Below are positions 23,605 to 34,433 of a stretch of DNA of 64,000 nt, in pieces. Each line of letters opens with the position of its first letter. Within the stretch, counting starts at the first letter, position 1. The stretch covers positions 1,647,715-1,711,714 of the forward strand of contig JAACJO010000010.1 in the NCBI GenBank assembly GCA_013368445.1, in the 5' to 3' direction. The position numbers and the translations under genes were made by a program. Source of the stretch: Leucocoprinus leucothites (Eukaryota; Basidiomycota; Agaricomycetes; Agaricales; Agaricaceae). The notes beneath the pieces were generated by a model. That model saw only the letters and a program-made list of their open reading frames with translations, ran no database searches and had not been told where the DNA came from.

Positions 23605-23865
23605 TATGGGTTCTCGTCCTTTAGATTACAAGCATTGGACACGCAACCTGGATCTTTTGAGGTCCCCATCACCTAAACCGTTGCCAAAACAAGCTGTAGC
23701 AGATTCTACAGTGACCTCGAAAGCCAACACCGAACTATACTATGTCACTACTTTCAACCACCTCTTACCACCCACCATTCGGATTCTAGCTTCGATTCCC
23801 ATCACACCAGCCTTTTCAATGCACTTCTCATGCCAATGCCAACACTACAAATATCCACTCCCTCA
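23605..23865 (+). pseudogene. PUS3 remnant (unit 5)
   Basis: It reads MGSRPLDYKHWTRNLDLLRS, AVADSTVTSKANTELYYVTT and FNHLLPPTIRIL, and ends HYKYPLPQ at about 23865. It then changes abruptly to sequence that precedes the RPO41 core in other units (SVLPIPSL-P-THILNSSSG). The central catalytic part is absent, with the same upstream join as units 1 and 3. Confidence 0.65.
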
Positions 23866-23869
23866 ACAA

Positions 23870-24084
23870 AAGTGTGTCCTTCCCATACCCTCCCTTGTCC
23901 CAACCCTCACTCATATCCTTAATTCTAGTTCTGGTTGTGTGATACAAAAACTCCAACGAATAACATATTGTCCACAAAAAGGTCTCCAAAAACAGGCAAC
24001 CTGAACATGTCTGCATCGGTCTTCATGTCCTGGGTTCCACACCATGGAAAACCAACCACAAGTTATTTAGTGTGGTGATTCAGG
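23870..24084 (+). pseudogene. RPO41 remnant, left part, interrupted by Tc1 (unit 5)
   Basis: It encodes degraded VIQKLQRITYCPQK-like and LHVLGSTPWKTNHKL text, the same RPO41 segment as at 14660-14800 and 32900-33050. It is cut at the TA of GATTCAGGTA (24085-24086) by the transposon pair and resumes at 27275. Confidence 0.7.
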
Positions 24085-24153
24085 TACAGTGGCTCAAAAA
24101 ACTGTCCCAATGTTTTCGCATTTTGGACATATTTGCTAATACCAGGGCAGATA

Positions 24154-25746
24154 CAGTGGCTCAAAAAACTGTCCCAATGTTTTCGCATTTTGGACATATT
24201 TGCTAATACCAGGGCAGATATATGGCCTAGCATCCTGAAAATATTCACACAGGTACCTTGACATATTGGGAGCATATATTCCCATGATCACATGACCTTG
24301 TCCATCAATGAATTATTAATGAATTATCGAAAATATCTACTCATTGGGACAGTTTTTTGACCCTCTGTTATCTACCTACTCAATACTTTGTATGACCTCC
24401 TCTTGCCCTGACAACTGCCTCAATCCTTCTGGGCATGGTTTCTATCAGCCTTTGGCACCTTTCTGCTGGAATCTTATTCCACTCCTCTACTAGCCTCTCC
24501 CACAATTCAAATACTCCCTTAGGTGGTCTTTCATATGCCTTCAGCTGGTCCTTCAGGTAGGTCCAGAGGTGTTCAATGGGATTTAGGTCAGGGGATTGTG
24601 CAGGGCATGATAGAACTTGAATGTTGTTGTCTACAAACCATTGTTGTCCCAGTTTTGAGGTGTGTTTTGGGTCATTATCCTGCTGGAATATCCTCTCCTC
24701 CTCCTCCATCTCCAACTTTTCAAAGCTTTCTACCACCCCATTGTCCAAAATCTCGCAGTATTTCACTGCATCCATATTCCCTTGAACCTCAATCAGCTTT
24801 CCTACCCCATTCCACCCCATACACCCCCACACCATCATGTTACCACCTCCTCCATGTTTGACAGTAGGGAGAGTGGTCCTATCTGACAGTGGTTCCCCCC
24901 TCTCCTTCCAGGTATACACCTTTCCATCTGACCCAATCCTGTTGATCTTTGTTTCATCTGTCCACAACACCCTCTTCCAGTCCTCCACTGTCCAATTCCT
25001 ATGTTCATGTGCAGAGTCAAGGCATTCCTCACAATGTTGCTTTTTGAGTAGAGGTCATTTGATCTTGGTTACAGAGCAAAATCCATTATCCTGAAGGGTA
25101 TTTCTGACAGTTTGGGGTGTGACAGGGTCAGACAGAGTAGAGTTAATGAAATTTGTAGCCTGGACAGCATTATCTAGCTTTCCAGAGGTTATTTGGTGAA
25201 TTATTGCTTTTTTATCATGAGGAGAAAGCTTGGAAGGATGTCCTCCCTTGTTGTTTTCCTTGTCCCCATCAACTTCTTTATTGATCCTCCCAACAGTAGA
25301 CTTGCCTAGACCAGTTTTATGTTCAATATGGCACAAGGAATAGCCATCTTTGAGAAGAGAAGTGACTTGGGAGTATTAGGTAGAGGAGATAGCTTTCATG
25401 ATGTAGTGGCAGGAAGAAAGACAGTTGTAGCCATCTCAACATGTCAACCAAGGTCACATGATCTTGTTTACTACTCCCACACCTGCCCTGATGCTCCCCT
25501 GGCATGTTACAAGATAGATACTGGGAGGCTGACAGGGGGTCAAAAAACTGTCCCAATGAGTAGATATTTTTAATAATTCATTACTAATTCATTGATGTAC
25601 AAGGTCATGTGATCATGGCAATATATGCTCCCAATATGTCAAGGTACCTGTGTGAATATTTTCAGGATGCTAGGCCATATATCTGCCCTGGTATTAGCAA
25701 ATATGTCCAAAATGCGAAAACATTGGGACAGTTTTTTGAGCCACTG
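24154..25746 (-). mobile_element. Tc1/mariner element, inner copy (1593 bp)
   Basis: A complete element with inverted repeats of about 214 bp: 24154 to about 24368, and about 25533 to 25746. It is inserted at a TA inside the left inverted repeat of the outer copy (GCAGATATATGGCC). The TA is duplicated on both sides (24152-24153 and 25747-25748). The transposase is on the minus strand. Confidence 0.93.
24380..25399 (-). pseudogene. Tc1-like transposase, inner element (two nonsense codons)
   Basis: The reading frame starts at ATG 25399 (MKAISST...) and ends at 24380 (GGHTKY stop), about 340 codons. The N-terminal helix-turn-helix region includes LLKDGYSLCHIEHKTGLGKS. The catalytic domain shows WTDETKI, FQQDNDPKHTS and SPDLNPIEHLW, giving the DD34E-type triad of Tc1 transposases, all present. 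A TAA at about codon 7 (CAA in the sister copy) and a TGA after TKIK (about 25064) interrupt it, both C-to-T changes. The stretch 24988-24380 is open and encodes the whole catalytic domain. Confidence 0.88.
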
Positions 25747-25907
25747 TATATGGCCTAGCATCCTGAAAATATTCACACAGGTACCTTGACATATTGGGCG
25801 CATATATTGCCATGATCACATGACCTTGTCCATCAATGAATTATCAATGAATTATCGAAAATATCTACTCATTGGGACAGTTTTTTGACCCTCTGTTATC
25901 TACCTAC

Positions 25908-26927
25908 TCAATACTTTGTATGACCTCCTCTTGCCCTGATAACTGCCTCAATCCTTCTGGGCATGCTTTCTATCAGCCTTTGGCACCTTTCTGCTGGAAT
26001 GTTATTCCACTCCTCTACTAGCCTCTCCCACAATTCAAATACTCCCTTGGGTGGTCTTTCATATGCCTTTGGCTGGTCCTTCAGGTAGGTCCAGAGGTGT
26101 TCAATGGGATTCAGGTCAGGGGATTGTGCAGGCTATGATAGAACCTGAAGGTTGTTGTCCACAAACCATTGTTGTCCCAGTTTTGAGGTGTATTTTGGGT
26201 TATCAGCCTGCTGGAATATTCTCTCCTCCTCCTCCATCTCCAACTTTTCAAAGCTTTTCACCACCCCATTGTCCAAAATCTCGCAGTATTGCACTGCATC
26301 CATATTCCCTTGAACCATTATCAGCTTTCATACCCCATTTCAGCACATACACCCCCACACCATCATGTTAACACCTCCTCCATGTTTGACAGTAGGGAGA
26401 GTAGTCCTATCTGACAGTGGTTCCCCCCTCTCCTTCCAGGTATACACCTGTCCATCTAACCCAATCCTGTTGATCTTTGTCTCATCTGTCTACAACACCC
26501 TTTTCCAGTCCTCCACTGTCCAATTCCTATGTTCATGTGCAAAGTCAAGGCATTCCTCACAATGTCACTTTTTGAGTAGAGGTCATTTGATCTTAGTTAC
26601 AGAGTGAAATCCATTATCCTGAAGGGTATTTCTGACAGTTTGGGGTGTGACAGGGTCAGACAGAGTAGAGTTAATGAAATTTGTAGCCTATACAGCATTG
26701 TCTAGCTTTCCAGAGGTTATTTGGTGAATTATTGCTTTTTTATCACAAGGAGAAAGCTTGGAAGGACGTCCTCCCTTGTTGTTTTCCTTATCCCCATCAG
26801 CTTCTTTCTTGATCCTCCCAATAGTAGACTTGCCTAGACCAGTTTTATGTTCAATCTGGCACAAGGAATAGCCATCTTTGAGAAGAGAAGTGACTTAGGA
26901 GTATTGGGTAGAGGAGATAGCTTCCAT
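25908..26927 (-). pseudogene. Tc1-like transposase, outer element (dead)
   Basis: It has the same frame from ATG 26927 to 25908. It is more decayed than the inner copy: a TAA early in the frame at a different codon from the inner copy's stop, a second catalytic motif changed to FQQADNPKYTS, a stop just before the SPDLNP region (about 26133), and frame damage around 26300-26600. It cannot be active. Confidence 0.85.
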
Positions 26928-27274
26928 GATGTAGTGGCAGGAAGAAAGACAGTTGTAGCCATCTCAACATGTCAACCAAGGTCACATGATCTTGTTTATT
27001 ACTCCCACACCTGCCCTGATGCTCCCCTGGCATGTTACAAGGTAGATACTGGGAGGCTGACAGGGGGTCAAAAAACTGTCCCAATGAGTAGATATTTTCA
27101 ATAATTCATTACTAATTCATTGATGTACAAGGTCATGTGATCATGGCAATATATGCTCCCAATATGTCAAGGTACCTGTGTGAATATTTTCAGGATGCTA
27201 GGCCATATATCTGCCCTGGTATTAGCAAATATGTCCAAAATGCGAAAACATTGGGACAGTTTTTTGAACCACTG

Positions 27275-28540
27275 TATGGAGTTTGAGTAAACACTTGGAC
27301 AGAGTTCTACCTGCTGCATATGATAGACCTGAACCTGAGGAGCGGGAGAATATGGCTGCGGATATGAAGGCAAGGAGTGTGTATTTGCAGAGATTGAGGT
27401 CCTATAATCAGGCCAAGGCGAATTACCATTTGGATAGGTGTGGTGTGAATTATAAGGTAGATATTGCCAGAGCTGTGAGTTGGCATTTTTTCAGGGAATG
27501 GACAAGGGGCTAATGTTCTTCTGACAGCTCCTCAGCGATATGTTTTAGTTCCCGCATAACCTTGACTTCCGTGGTCATGCATACCCTGTGCCTGTGCATC
27601 TCAACCACTATTGATGACTATTTGTGTTGTGGCCTTCTCACTTTCGCTGAAACAAAGCTACTTGGCCAACATGGTCTTCGTTGGCTCAAAATCCATATCG
27701 CCTACTTCTATGGTTATGACAAAGCCAATTTTAACAAACACATGGAATGGGTGGGCAAACACACTGAGCAAATCCACGAAGCAGCCACTAGCCCCCTCAA
27801 CAGCCCCAGGTAGTGCTTATTGACTGGCAATCCATGCATGTTCCTTGCTGTGCTGATAGAGTTGAGCGCTCCTTTGGAATCTAGGAACCCATATACTTTC
27901 AAGTCAAGTTTACCTGTACATCAGGATGGACCATGTAATGGCACATATGATGTTGACTGTGTCTAGGTGTAGGTGAGTTGTGTTGATTGTGCATTTGGGT
28001 GTTGATGGGTGTGCTGATGTTCTATGTAGGAAAAGGGTCTGATGTTTGCTTTGGTGCATGATTCATATTGGATGCATGCTTTGAATATTGATGTAGTGTC
28101 TGAAGTCATGCAGGATACTTTTATTTCATTACACAAGTCTAATGTGTTAGGGGAACTCTGTAGCAAGGTATGTGGCTGTGATCTATGGTATTAGGAAGAT
28201 ACTTCTCATGTCTTTTAGTACTTGAGACAATACCATAACTTCAAGGTCCCTCTAATGAGTCTGAACAATATAAGCCTCACCAAGAAACTTTACGAGGCTA
28301 GAAGTAGGATTTACGCTACACCTGAACAAGCTTCTCCACTTGCTTTGCTGAAGGATCTGATTGCTGTCAATAAGGATGTGTCTACCATTGACAAATCACA
28401 GATTGTCAAGGATGCCAGAGCTGTTTGAGGGCCCTTGGATGATCCCAAGTCCACTGATGCAGGGAAGCTACATTCCTCATCTGCTGATGTAGAAGAGGAT
28501 GATGGTGTTGGTGGGGAAAGGGGGATGGTGAGGCATGTAT
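27275..28540 (+). pseudogene. RPO41 remnant, right part with palm motifs (unit 5)
   Basis: It resumes after the Tc1 pair with SKHLDRVLPAAYDRPEPEER, MKARSVYLQRLRSYNQ, LLGQHGLRWLKIHI, YGYDKANFNKHMEWVGKHTE and SLPVHQDGPCNG (about 27905; intact family members read PVHQDGTCNG). The strongest marker is ALVHDSYWMHALNIDVVSEV at about 28050-28110, the conserved C-terminal palm motif of mitochondrial RNA polymerase. It is followed by QDTFISLHKSNVLGEL and a tail VPLMSLNNISLTKKLYEARS. Multiple stops and shifts are present. Confidence 0.88.
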
Positions 28541-29117
28541 AGATCAACCAAGTTCCCATTCAGAGTGTTCAATTAATGTAAAAATGTACAACTACATGTA
28601 CCATTCACAACGAGCATGAGTCACTCTGTTACATGGAGGATTGAGAGTCTTAGACTGCTGAAGGTGGCCAACAAGGTGCAACTATTCATAATGGAGTGAC
28701 ATGTTGATGAGTTGGGTGCCACTGCATGGGAGAGGTGCAAAGAAGTGCCAAGCTGAACACTGAAAACCGTGAATGAATGGTTGAATGATCAATCTAAGGT
28801 CTGTAACTAGGATGGAGCGCCTACTATGACAAACCTCCAGGTAAGCAGGGAGGGATGGGAAGTGACACGTGGGCCAGGGTTGGTGCATGAAGTTAGTGGA
28901 CGTGCGTATGTATTTGGCCAGTGGACACCACAAGGCGTGTTCACGTCAATTTCATGAATTGACGATCAAGACAGCCGGGTATGGCAAAAGTTGGGAACAG
29001 CCTAGTTCTTAAACAAACTACAAACACTAGATTGACGCAACTGAGACCATTAAAGCAGGAAGAATCATTGAGCTCAAGTCATCTTTGTCAATATCCCCAA
29101 TATCGCTTTCCCGTCTC
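28541..29117. other. Spacer downstream of N6
   Basis: The common NACHT 3' spacer, shorter than elsewhere. The minus-strand frame 28682-28933 is a rearranged piece of the frame at 5492-5872. No gene. Confidence 0.55.
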
Positions 29118-31401
29118 TCAGTATTGAACTTGGCAGATACATTTACCAGCAGGGGGCTGAGATAAAGCAATCAGAACACTCAGAGAAAATTACCAGCAAG
29201 CGGTTACTTACATCTCCATTGTTCATCGCCATAAATCCACCCTTCCGCTGGCTAGGGACTAATTCATTCTCCCCATGGCCCCAAATCCATACCTTCTTGG
29301 TGTTTGCGCACCCCGGGATCGGACACTTGTCCTTTCGAATGATCTTGTCACGGAGATTGGCTGGAAACTGGAAGTACCAGTCACATAATGAGTGGTAATG
29401 CGAGGAAACAAATAGTATTGTAAACTTACATTATATCTTACCAAATCAGCATTGATAAACGAAAGGAAGCTGTCGGGTATCAGCCCGAACATTTTGTTGA
29501 AGGGAAAATCCACAACAGACATAGCAGTCTGAGGATCAAGCTGGTGTGCGGGTACTTCGCAAAGCCGCCAAAAGCAAAGCATAACACAGGAGTAGTGATC
29601 GGCGCATGACTCGGCTTCCGGAGAAATGATATCTAAAGGAAACACAATGTGCGAAGAATGTGCAAATGACATTGTGCCTCATCAGAGCAAGAATCATTGG
29701 ATGGGTTTTTGGAAATAACTACCTGTACTGCGGGAACAAGCTTCATGCAGCCACGCCAAAAGCTCCCGCCGGTATCCAATCAAGAAGTCACCGCAAATAC
29801 ACAGCTCCTCGGACCGCCCGGGATCCATCATAAAATCGAGGAACGATGCATGGTAGAAGTGTATTTTCATGAAAGCAAGACGAGTGTCTTGGAGCTCCAT
29901 GACTGACTGGATGGAAGCACAGGCATGACAGAACTGCTCTGCGGAAAGGCCGAGGATATTGGCAATATCAACCGGAACCAAATTACAGAGGGAATAAAGC
30001 AGGAGAATCTTCCGGACCGTTGTCCTGAGCCTCAGTGGGATCCGTTGCATGATGAGGATATAGAAAAAGTCCATCTCCGCTAACGGGCTGTCCACCCCAG
30101 TTTTAGTAGAGACGCCCTTCATGAACTCAAGCACAATGCATAACTGGTCTTTTGGGCCATAGGAGTTTTCATCCCTGATGAAACGAATCACGGTCGCTAC
30201 GTAGATCCAAAGCCCAGCACCTCGTTCGACAAGGAGGGCAAGGACCTCCTCCGATGGCCATGACTCGGGAAGGCTATAACTCTCCCGGATCTTCTTGAAC
30301 TCGTCGGTCAGGTAGGTCAGGATCTCGTGATCGATTGCCCGCGATACAGGAAGTTCAATACGGGAACAAACAGGAGACACGGTGACGGAATTCATCATCC
30401 GGATGATAGCGTCTTCAGGCCGGCTGGTGATAAACCAGAGGAAGGGTGTCGTACGTTTGCGGGCGGAAGTTGCGATGACCTCAATAACCTCGCACTGGGC
30501 TGCTGTTCCACGACACTCATCCAGCCCATCAATGATCACAACACGTCCGTCAAGATCGCTCTCTGTAATGTTAACCCTAGCAAGGGGGTGAACGAGCAGG
30601 TCCTCGAACTGGGTTGATAATGACTTTGTCGCAAGAGCAGGGTCATCGATCATGCACCTGTCGACGATTTCTCGGAATGAGGGGCATATAGCAGCAACTT
30701 GATATGCGATGGACGTAAAGATGCGTCGAGGGTCGTCGCGATCTGTACCGGAGCGGGAAAAGAAGAGGGTGGCAGCGAGCTTGTTTATGGGTGCTAAGGC
30801 CTCAGCGCAGCTCTGTGCAACAGCAGACTTGCCGACACCAAAGGGACCGCGCATCCAGAGAATGGGTTCCTTGTGATCTGAGACTCCCAGTGCCCAGTCA
30901 GTGACAAGGGCGATGTAATCCTTTCGGGTACCAAGATGACACTTTGGAGGTGGATAGCGAGCACTGGAGTTGTGGAACGCGTCCGGCATTGAGTGGCTGA
31001 GGAGATCCTTAATACCTAGTTACTAAACGAGATCAGTGGTCCAGCTCGAGGGCACTGTGTAGCTCACCAAATGCCGCAGGAGAGTAATGATTGAACTGAG
31101 GGTTATTGAGGACGAAATCATGTGCGTTGCGGAACATTTCACATGCATGGACATGCCGCGGTGGTGAGAAAGCGGTAGGTGGCAGGATATCAGGAGACAA
31201 AGTAGGAGGTGCAGGATTCAGAGGCTCTGGGTCAGGAAGCGCACGAGCAGGGGCTGTGGAGGGCGTGAGGACGGAAGGTTGAAGAGACAGGATCAGCTGT
31301 GGAAGAGGTAAAGGAATAAGAGGTGAGGAGACGGGCGTTTGCCAGGGTAGAGGTGTCTGTCGAGGAGCAGGAACTTTATATTGGGCAGAACTTTCAGGCA
31401 T
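29118..31401 (-). CDS. NACHT-domain NTPase, copy N6 (intact, shifted splice acceptor)
   Basis: Five exons fit: 31401-31068, 31015-29723, 29677-29430, 29367-29212 and 29156-29118. They sum to 2070 nt (689 aa), with no stops. The order is proline-rich N-terminus (MPESSAQYKVPAPRQTPLP), Walker A GPFGVGKSAVAQ, Walker B VVIIDGLDEC, WFITSRPE and ERGAGLWIYVATVIRFI, then a short tail with CPIPGC-like residues and CICQVQY. Exon 2 is 1293 nt, identical in length to N1 and N8. The acceptor used for exon 3 in N1 (CAG before ATTCCTCG) is CAC here, but an upstream GAG|GC keeps the frame and adds six residues. CpG content is high, like N1. It is probably functional if that acceptor is used. Confidence 0.8.
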
Positions 31402-31559
31402 TGCGTGTGGAGAGAGACATGGACTAGAGGACGGAGGAGATATAATACGTCTTTATTGAAGATCACGTGAACGCACCGAGTCTGACTACGGGCCGGCCCT
31501 AGAGCTCACAGTCTCCTGGCCAGTACTAATTAGGGTCATCCTCATACAGTTGCGCCACA

Positions 31560-32760
31560 AGATAACCTATGGGCTCAGGCTCGAGGCCTGGGTGCAGTAA
31601 GTGCTTGTCTTTCAAAATTTCCTCCCGCTCTAATACACGTCTCGAAAAACAGTTACTGAAAATCCCCGACTGACTTTGACTCTCCAAGCACTCGCGTCAA
31701 TCTCCACACTCCCTCTCAACCGCTCCGAAACATACACCAGCACAAAATCCCACCTTCGCTCGTTATCCCAGAGACCGCGTTTGATGCGCAGGAGACCACG
31801 ACGACTGCCATCAAAACACACTCCCAGGCTGCTGTTAACTTGAACGTCCCCGAGGTCGTTGCAGAACTTGGTAAAGCCGAGGCAGTGACCTTGTCGGTGG
31901 ATGAGCCGCCAGACGTCCCTGAAACCTCGCCTATCATGCGTGAAGTTGTAGGTGTTCGATATCTACCTACCCAAGGCTTGCAAGAGCTCACATGTTTCTC
32001 TTATAGGAAATAGATGAGGATGATAACATTACCGAAGACGTCGCCATTTAACTGATGTCAGTCACTCGACGCGTACTCGCAGAAGACGTCATGTCGCACC
32101 AAAATACCTCGCTTATGATGTCGCCTCGAACATCTCCAGTAGGAAGTGAAACTTGACTCCATCGGCATCGCCAACCCCACTCTCAAAGCCACCACACTCC
32201 TCCGTGCTCATCTCGAGAAGGATGCCTCCCAGACCACCAAAGGCGAAAAAGTCGGACTCCCGAGGCTGAAGTACACACGAAAGGCTCTTCAATCGGGGGA
32301 TCGAAAAGATGGAGGCGTTCGGTCTGTATCTGACTTTGGTGAACGCGGAGAAGTTGAATTTGATTACGATTCTGGAGATTATGAGGTTGCAGAGGTCGGG
32401 TCGGTTGACAGATTGGATGAAGATGATGAGAGCGGTGGTTTCACTCGGCAAGTCCGTAGAGGCAGAGTATAAGGCCCAGCTTGTAAAGAAGCATCAGCCT
32501 GAGTCATCGAAGGGTGCGGCAGCTTTGGGCGTGTCCAAGGATATGGCTTCTGGTCCTTCGTCGTCTGACGTAGCGGCAGCTTTGACGAGTGATAACCATG
32601 AAATTTACTCTGAGATGGGCCTCGACGCTTAGAACGAGGAGCATTACTGAATCATGGGCACAGGTGACGAGAGCGACAATTGGTGGATTGTTTGATGGAG
32701 GTTGCAGAGGTTGAGAGAGCGAAAACGTGTAAGAAGGCTGGAGAGATGATGTAAGTCCCA
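31560..32760 (+). pseudogene. RPO41 N-terminal-domain remnant (unit 6)
   Basis: There is no PUS3 here; the divergent spacer passes straight to RPO41 text. Recognisable pieces are LRLEAWVQ (31580), PTLKATTLLRAHLEKDAS then GLPRLKYTRKALQSGDRKDG (32170-32300), and MEAFGLYLTLVNAEKLNLIT with MKMMRAVVSLGKSVEAEYKA (32309-32480). The last piece matches the conserved domain preceding the catalytic core of fungal Rpo41 (G-M---RA---VGKA-E-E-K). The two open frames 32146-32472 and 32309-32632 overlap in different frames, so it is broken or mis-spliced. Confidence 0.7.
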
Positions 32761-32879
32761 GACATTTTATTGACTATATGCATGCGTGAATAACCTTTAA
32801 TAGAAGGACATGCAACCTATGTTCTATCGTTTGTGCGAGCACTACCGGCTCTAAACTTGGTATGATCAGGCTCAACCCG

Positions 32880-33180
32880 GTCGTCACTCATATCCTTACT
32901 TCTAGTTCCGGTAATGCGATACAAAGACTTCAATGAACCACATATCGTCCTCAAAAAATACGCCTCCGAAGACGGTCAATTCGAACATATCTACATCGAT
33001 CTCGAGGTCCTGGCTTCCACATCATGGAAAATCAACCAACTCAAAAGATCCTCTGACTGTCATGTCATGGCCGCACATCGGTTTCCTAGGCTCCGTGGAA
33101 CAATTTGGACCACCTACTATCTTTCATCGGTCCCAGTTCTAGATACATCATATCTACCTGGAGCTTATCACCGGTGGCCT
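32880..33180 (+). pseudogene. RPO41 core fragment (unit 6)
   Basis: It reads MRYKDFNEPHIVLKKYAS, EDGQF-HIYIDLEVLASTSW and KINQ, the best preserved version of the segment also found at 8840, 14690 and 23950. It ends after KINQ at about 33030. The following codons do not match other units, marking the right edge of homology for this unit. Confidence 0.75.
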
Positions 33181-34433
33181 CAATAATCTATCAGTACCTT
33201 TGGCTGTTCGGCTGACATACAAAGTGGACAACAACAAGCTCATGGTGCCATCTCCACTCCCAATGTGTCGAGCAATCAATGCGTATTGTAATTACCAGGA
33301 AACTATCATGAACGTTCGAATGTTCAGCTTCTTGTCAAACTTAATCTTGGCATCCTGGCTGTGAAAACCGTTCCTGACACCCCAGAGGTGGGATTGGCAA
33401 TACCCTTTTCGTATCAGAAGGTGAATTCAAATGCACGACACCCTTTGGCATGCGTGAGGGCAATCAATTCACCGGCCATAAAGATACTTTCTCTGTCCAC
33501 AGGTGAACACGCATTGCCATGAATTTTCCGCTTTCCAGTTGCATTTAAATTCTATATGAGATACTCTGGTGGGGGAGTCAACACACGTTCTGTCAGCGAC
33601 GCGGATCTCTATCCTTAACGCCCATTTTAGCCAGGCCTCTCTGTGCTTGAGAGTCCTTCCTATCGTCTAAAGTCCTTAAGTCCGATAGTAGAAATTCCCT
33701 TCCAAGGAAAGGCGTTACCATCAAACACCCTGAATTAGCCTCAACCTACCCCCAATCCAGTCAGTGGACTGCTCCGTGGTGTCATCAATCTCAGTAACGA
33801 GGGTATCCCCACATTTTAATCGAGCTTTATCTTTAATATACTGCAAACGAGCAATAAATTCGACTATCAGGTTATGTGGGAAGTTTAAGTTTCATCTATC
33901 ATACGAATAACACCCAGACCAAACTGGGCGCAAGAAAAAACGCAGCTCACTGGGAACCAAAAGCTACATCTGTAACGGCCTTATGACCTGCACGCTATTT
34001 TCCGTGATGTACCAAGTCAGGGCGAGAGAAGACCGATCAACATTCTATGTCAATTGATGCACAGTCCCTCAAATTTCTGAGCCACGCAGGTGTTTGTCCC
34101 GAACCGCGAAAGTTTTCGCAGAAAAGGCTTCCCCATGATACTCTACAGTCACAATAAAATCTCACACCTATCCGAGGATCACGATGGGTGTAATGGACCC
34201 AATTACACGGTTTTCTCGAAGATCTCGGACTAGGAGTTACTGAAGATCCAAAGAACACAAAGTCGTGAGCTTTGTGCATCCACAGGATACTGATTAAAGT
34301 GGTACAGTTGATAGTGGTACATAGGAATAAGAATTGCCACGAGTGCGTAAGTATTAAAATTAAATGCCTTCTCCCCGTCATTCATGTCATCGAGGTGACC
34401 ATTACATCCCCCAGAGCTAGCTCTTAGAGAATT
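33181..34433. other. Intergenic, no gene recognised
   Basis: Here the RPO41 homology has ended and the MFS transporter 3' end has not begun. Short frames are present on both strands (for example 34037-34381 minus), but I recognise no domain and see no repeat shared with other parts of the window. Confidence 0.5.

Larger units (their letters stand above)
24087..27274 (-). mobile_element. Tc1/mariner element, outer copy, split by inner copy
   Basis: The outer element comprises 24087-24153 plus 25749-27274, giving exactly 1593 bp once the inner element and one TA are removed. It begins CAGTGGCTCAAAAAACTG and ends with the inverse (CAGTTTTTTGAACCACTG). It is flanked by TA on both sides (24085-24086 and 27275-27276), the Tc1 target duplication. 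Terminal inverted repeats are about 214 bp. Confidence 0.92.

Noticed and set aside
24060..24190. 67-bp tandem repeat as a simple duplication or CRISPR-like array
   Set aside because: Fully explained by one Tc1 element landing in the terminal repeat of another, with TA duplication.
32146..32632. Two overlapping open frames as new small genes
   Set aside because: Both are pieces of the RPO41 N-terminal domain in different frames.
3750..33180. Helitron or other transposon carrying captured gene pieces as the cause of the units
   Set aside because: I found no shared terminal inverted repeats, hairpin ends or target duplications at unit edges, and the units lie in one orientation next to each other, so segmental duplication is simpler. 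Not formally excluded.
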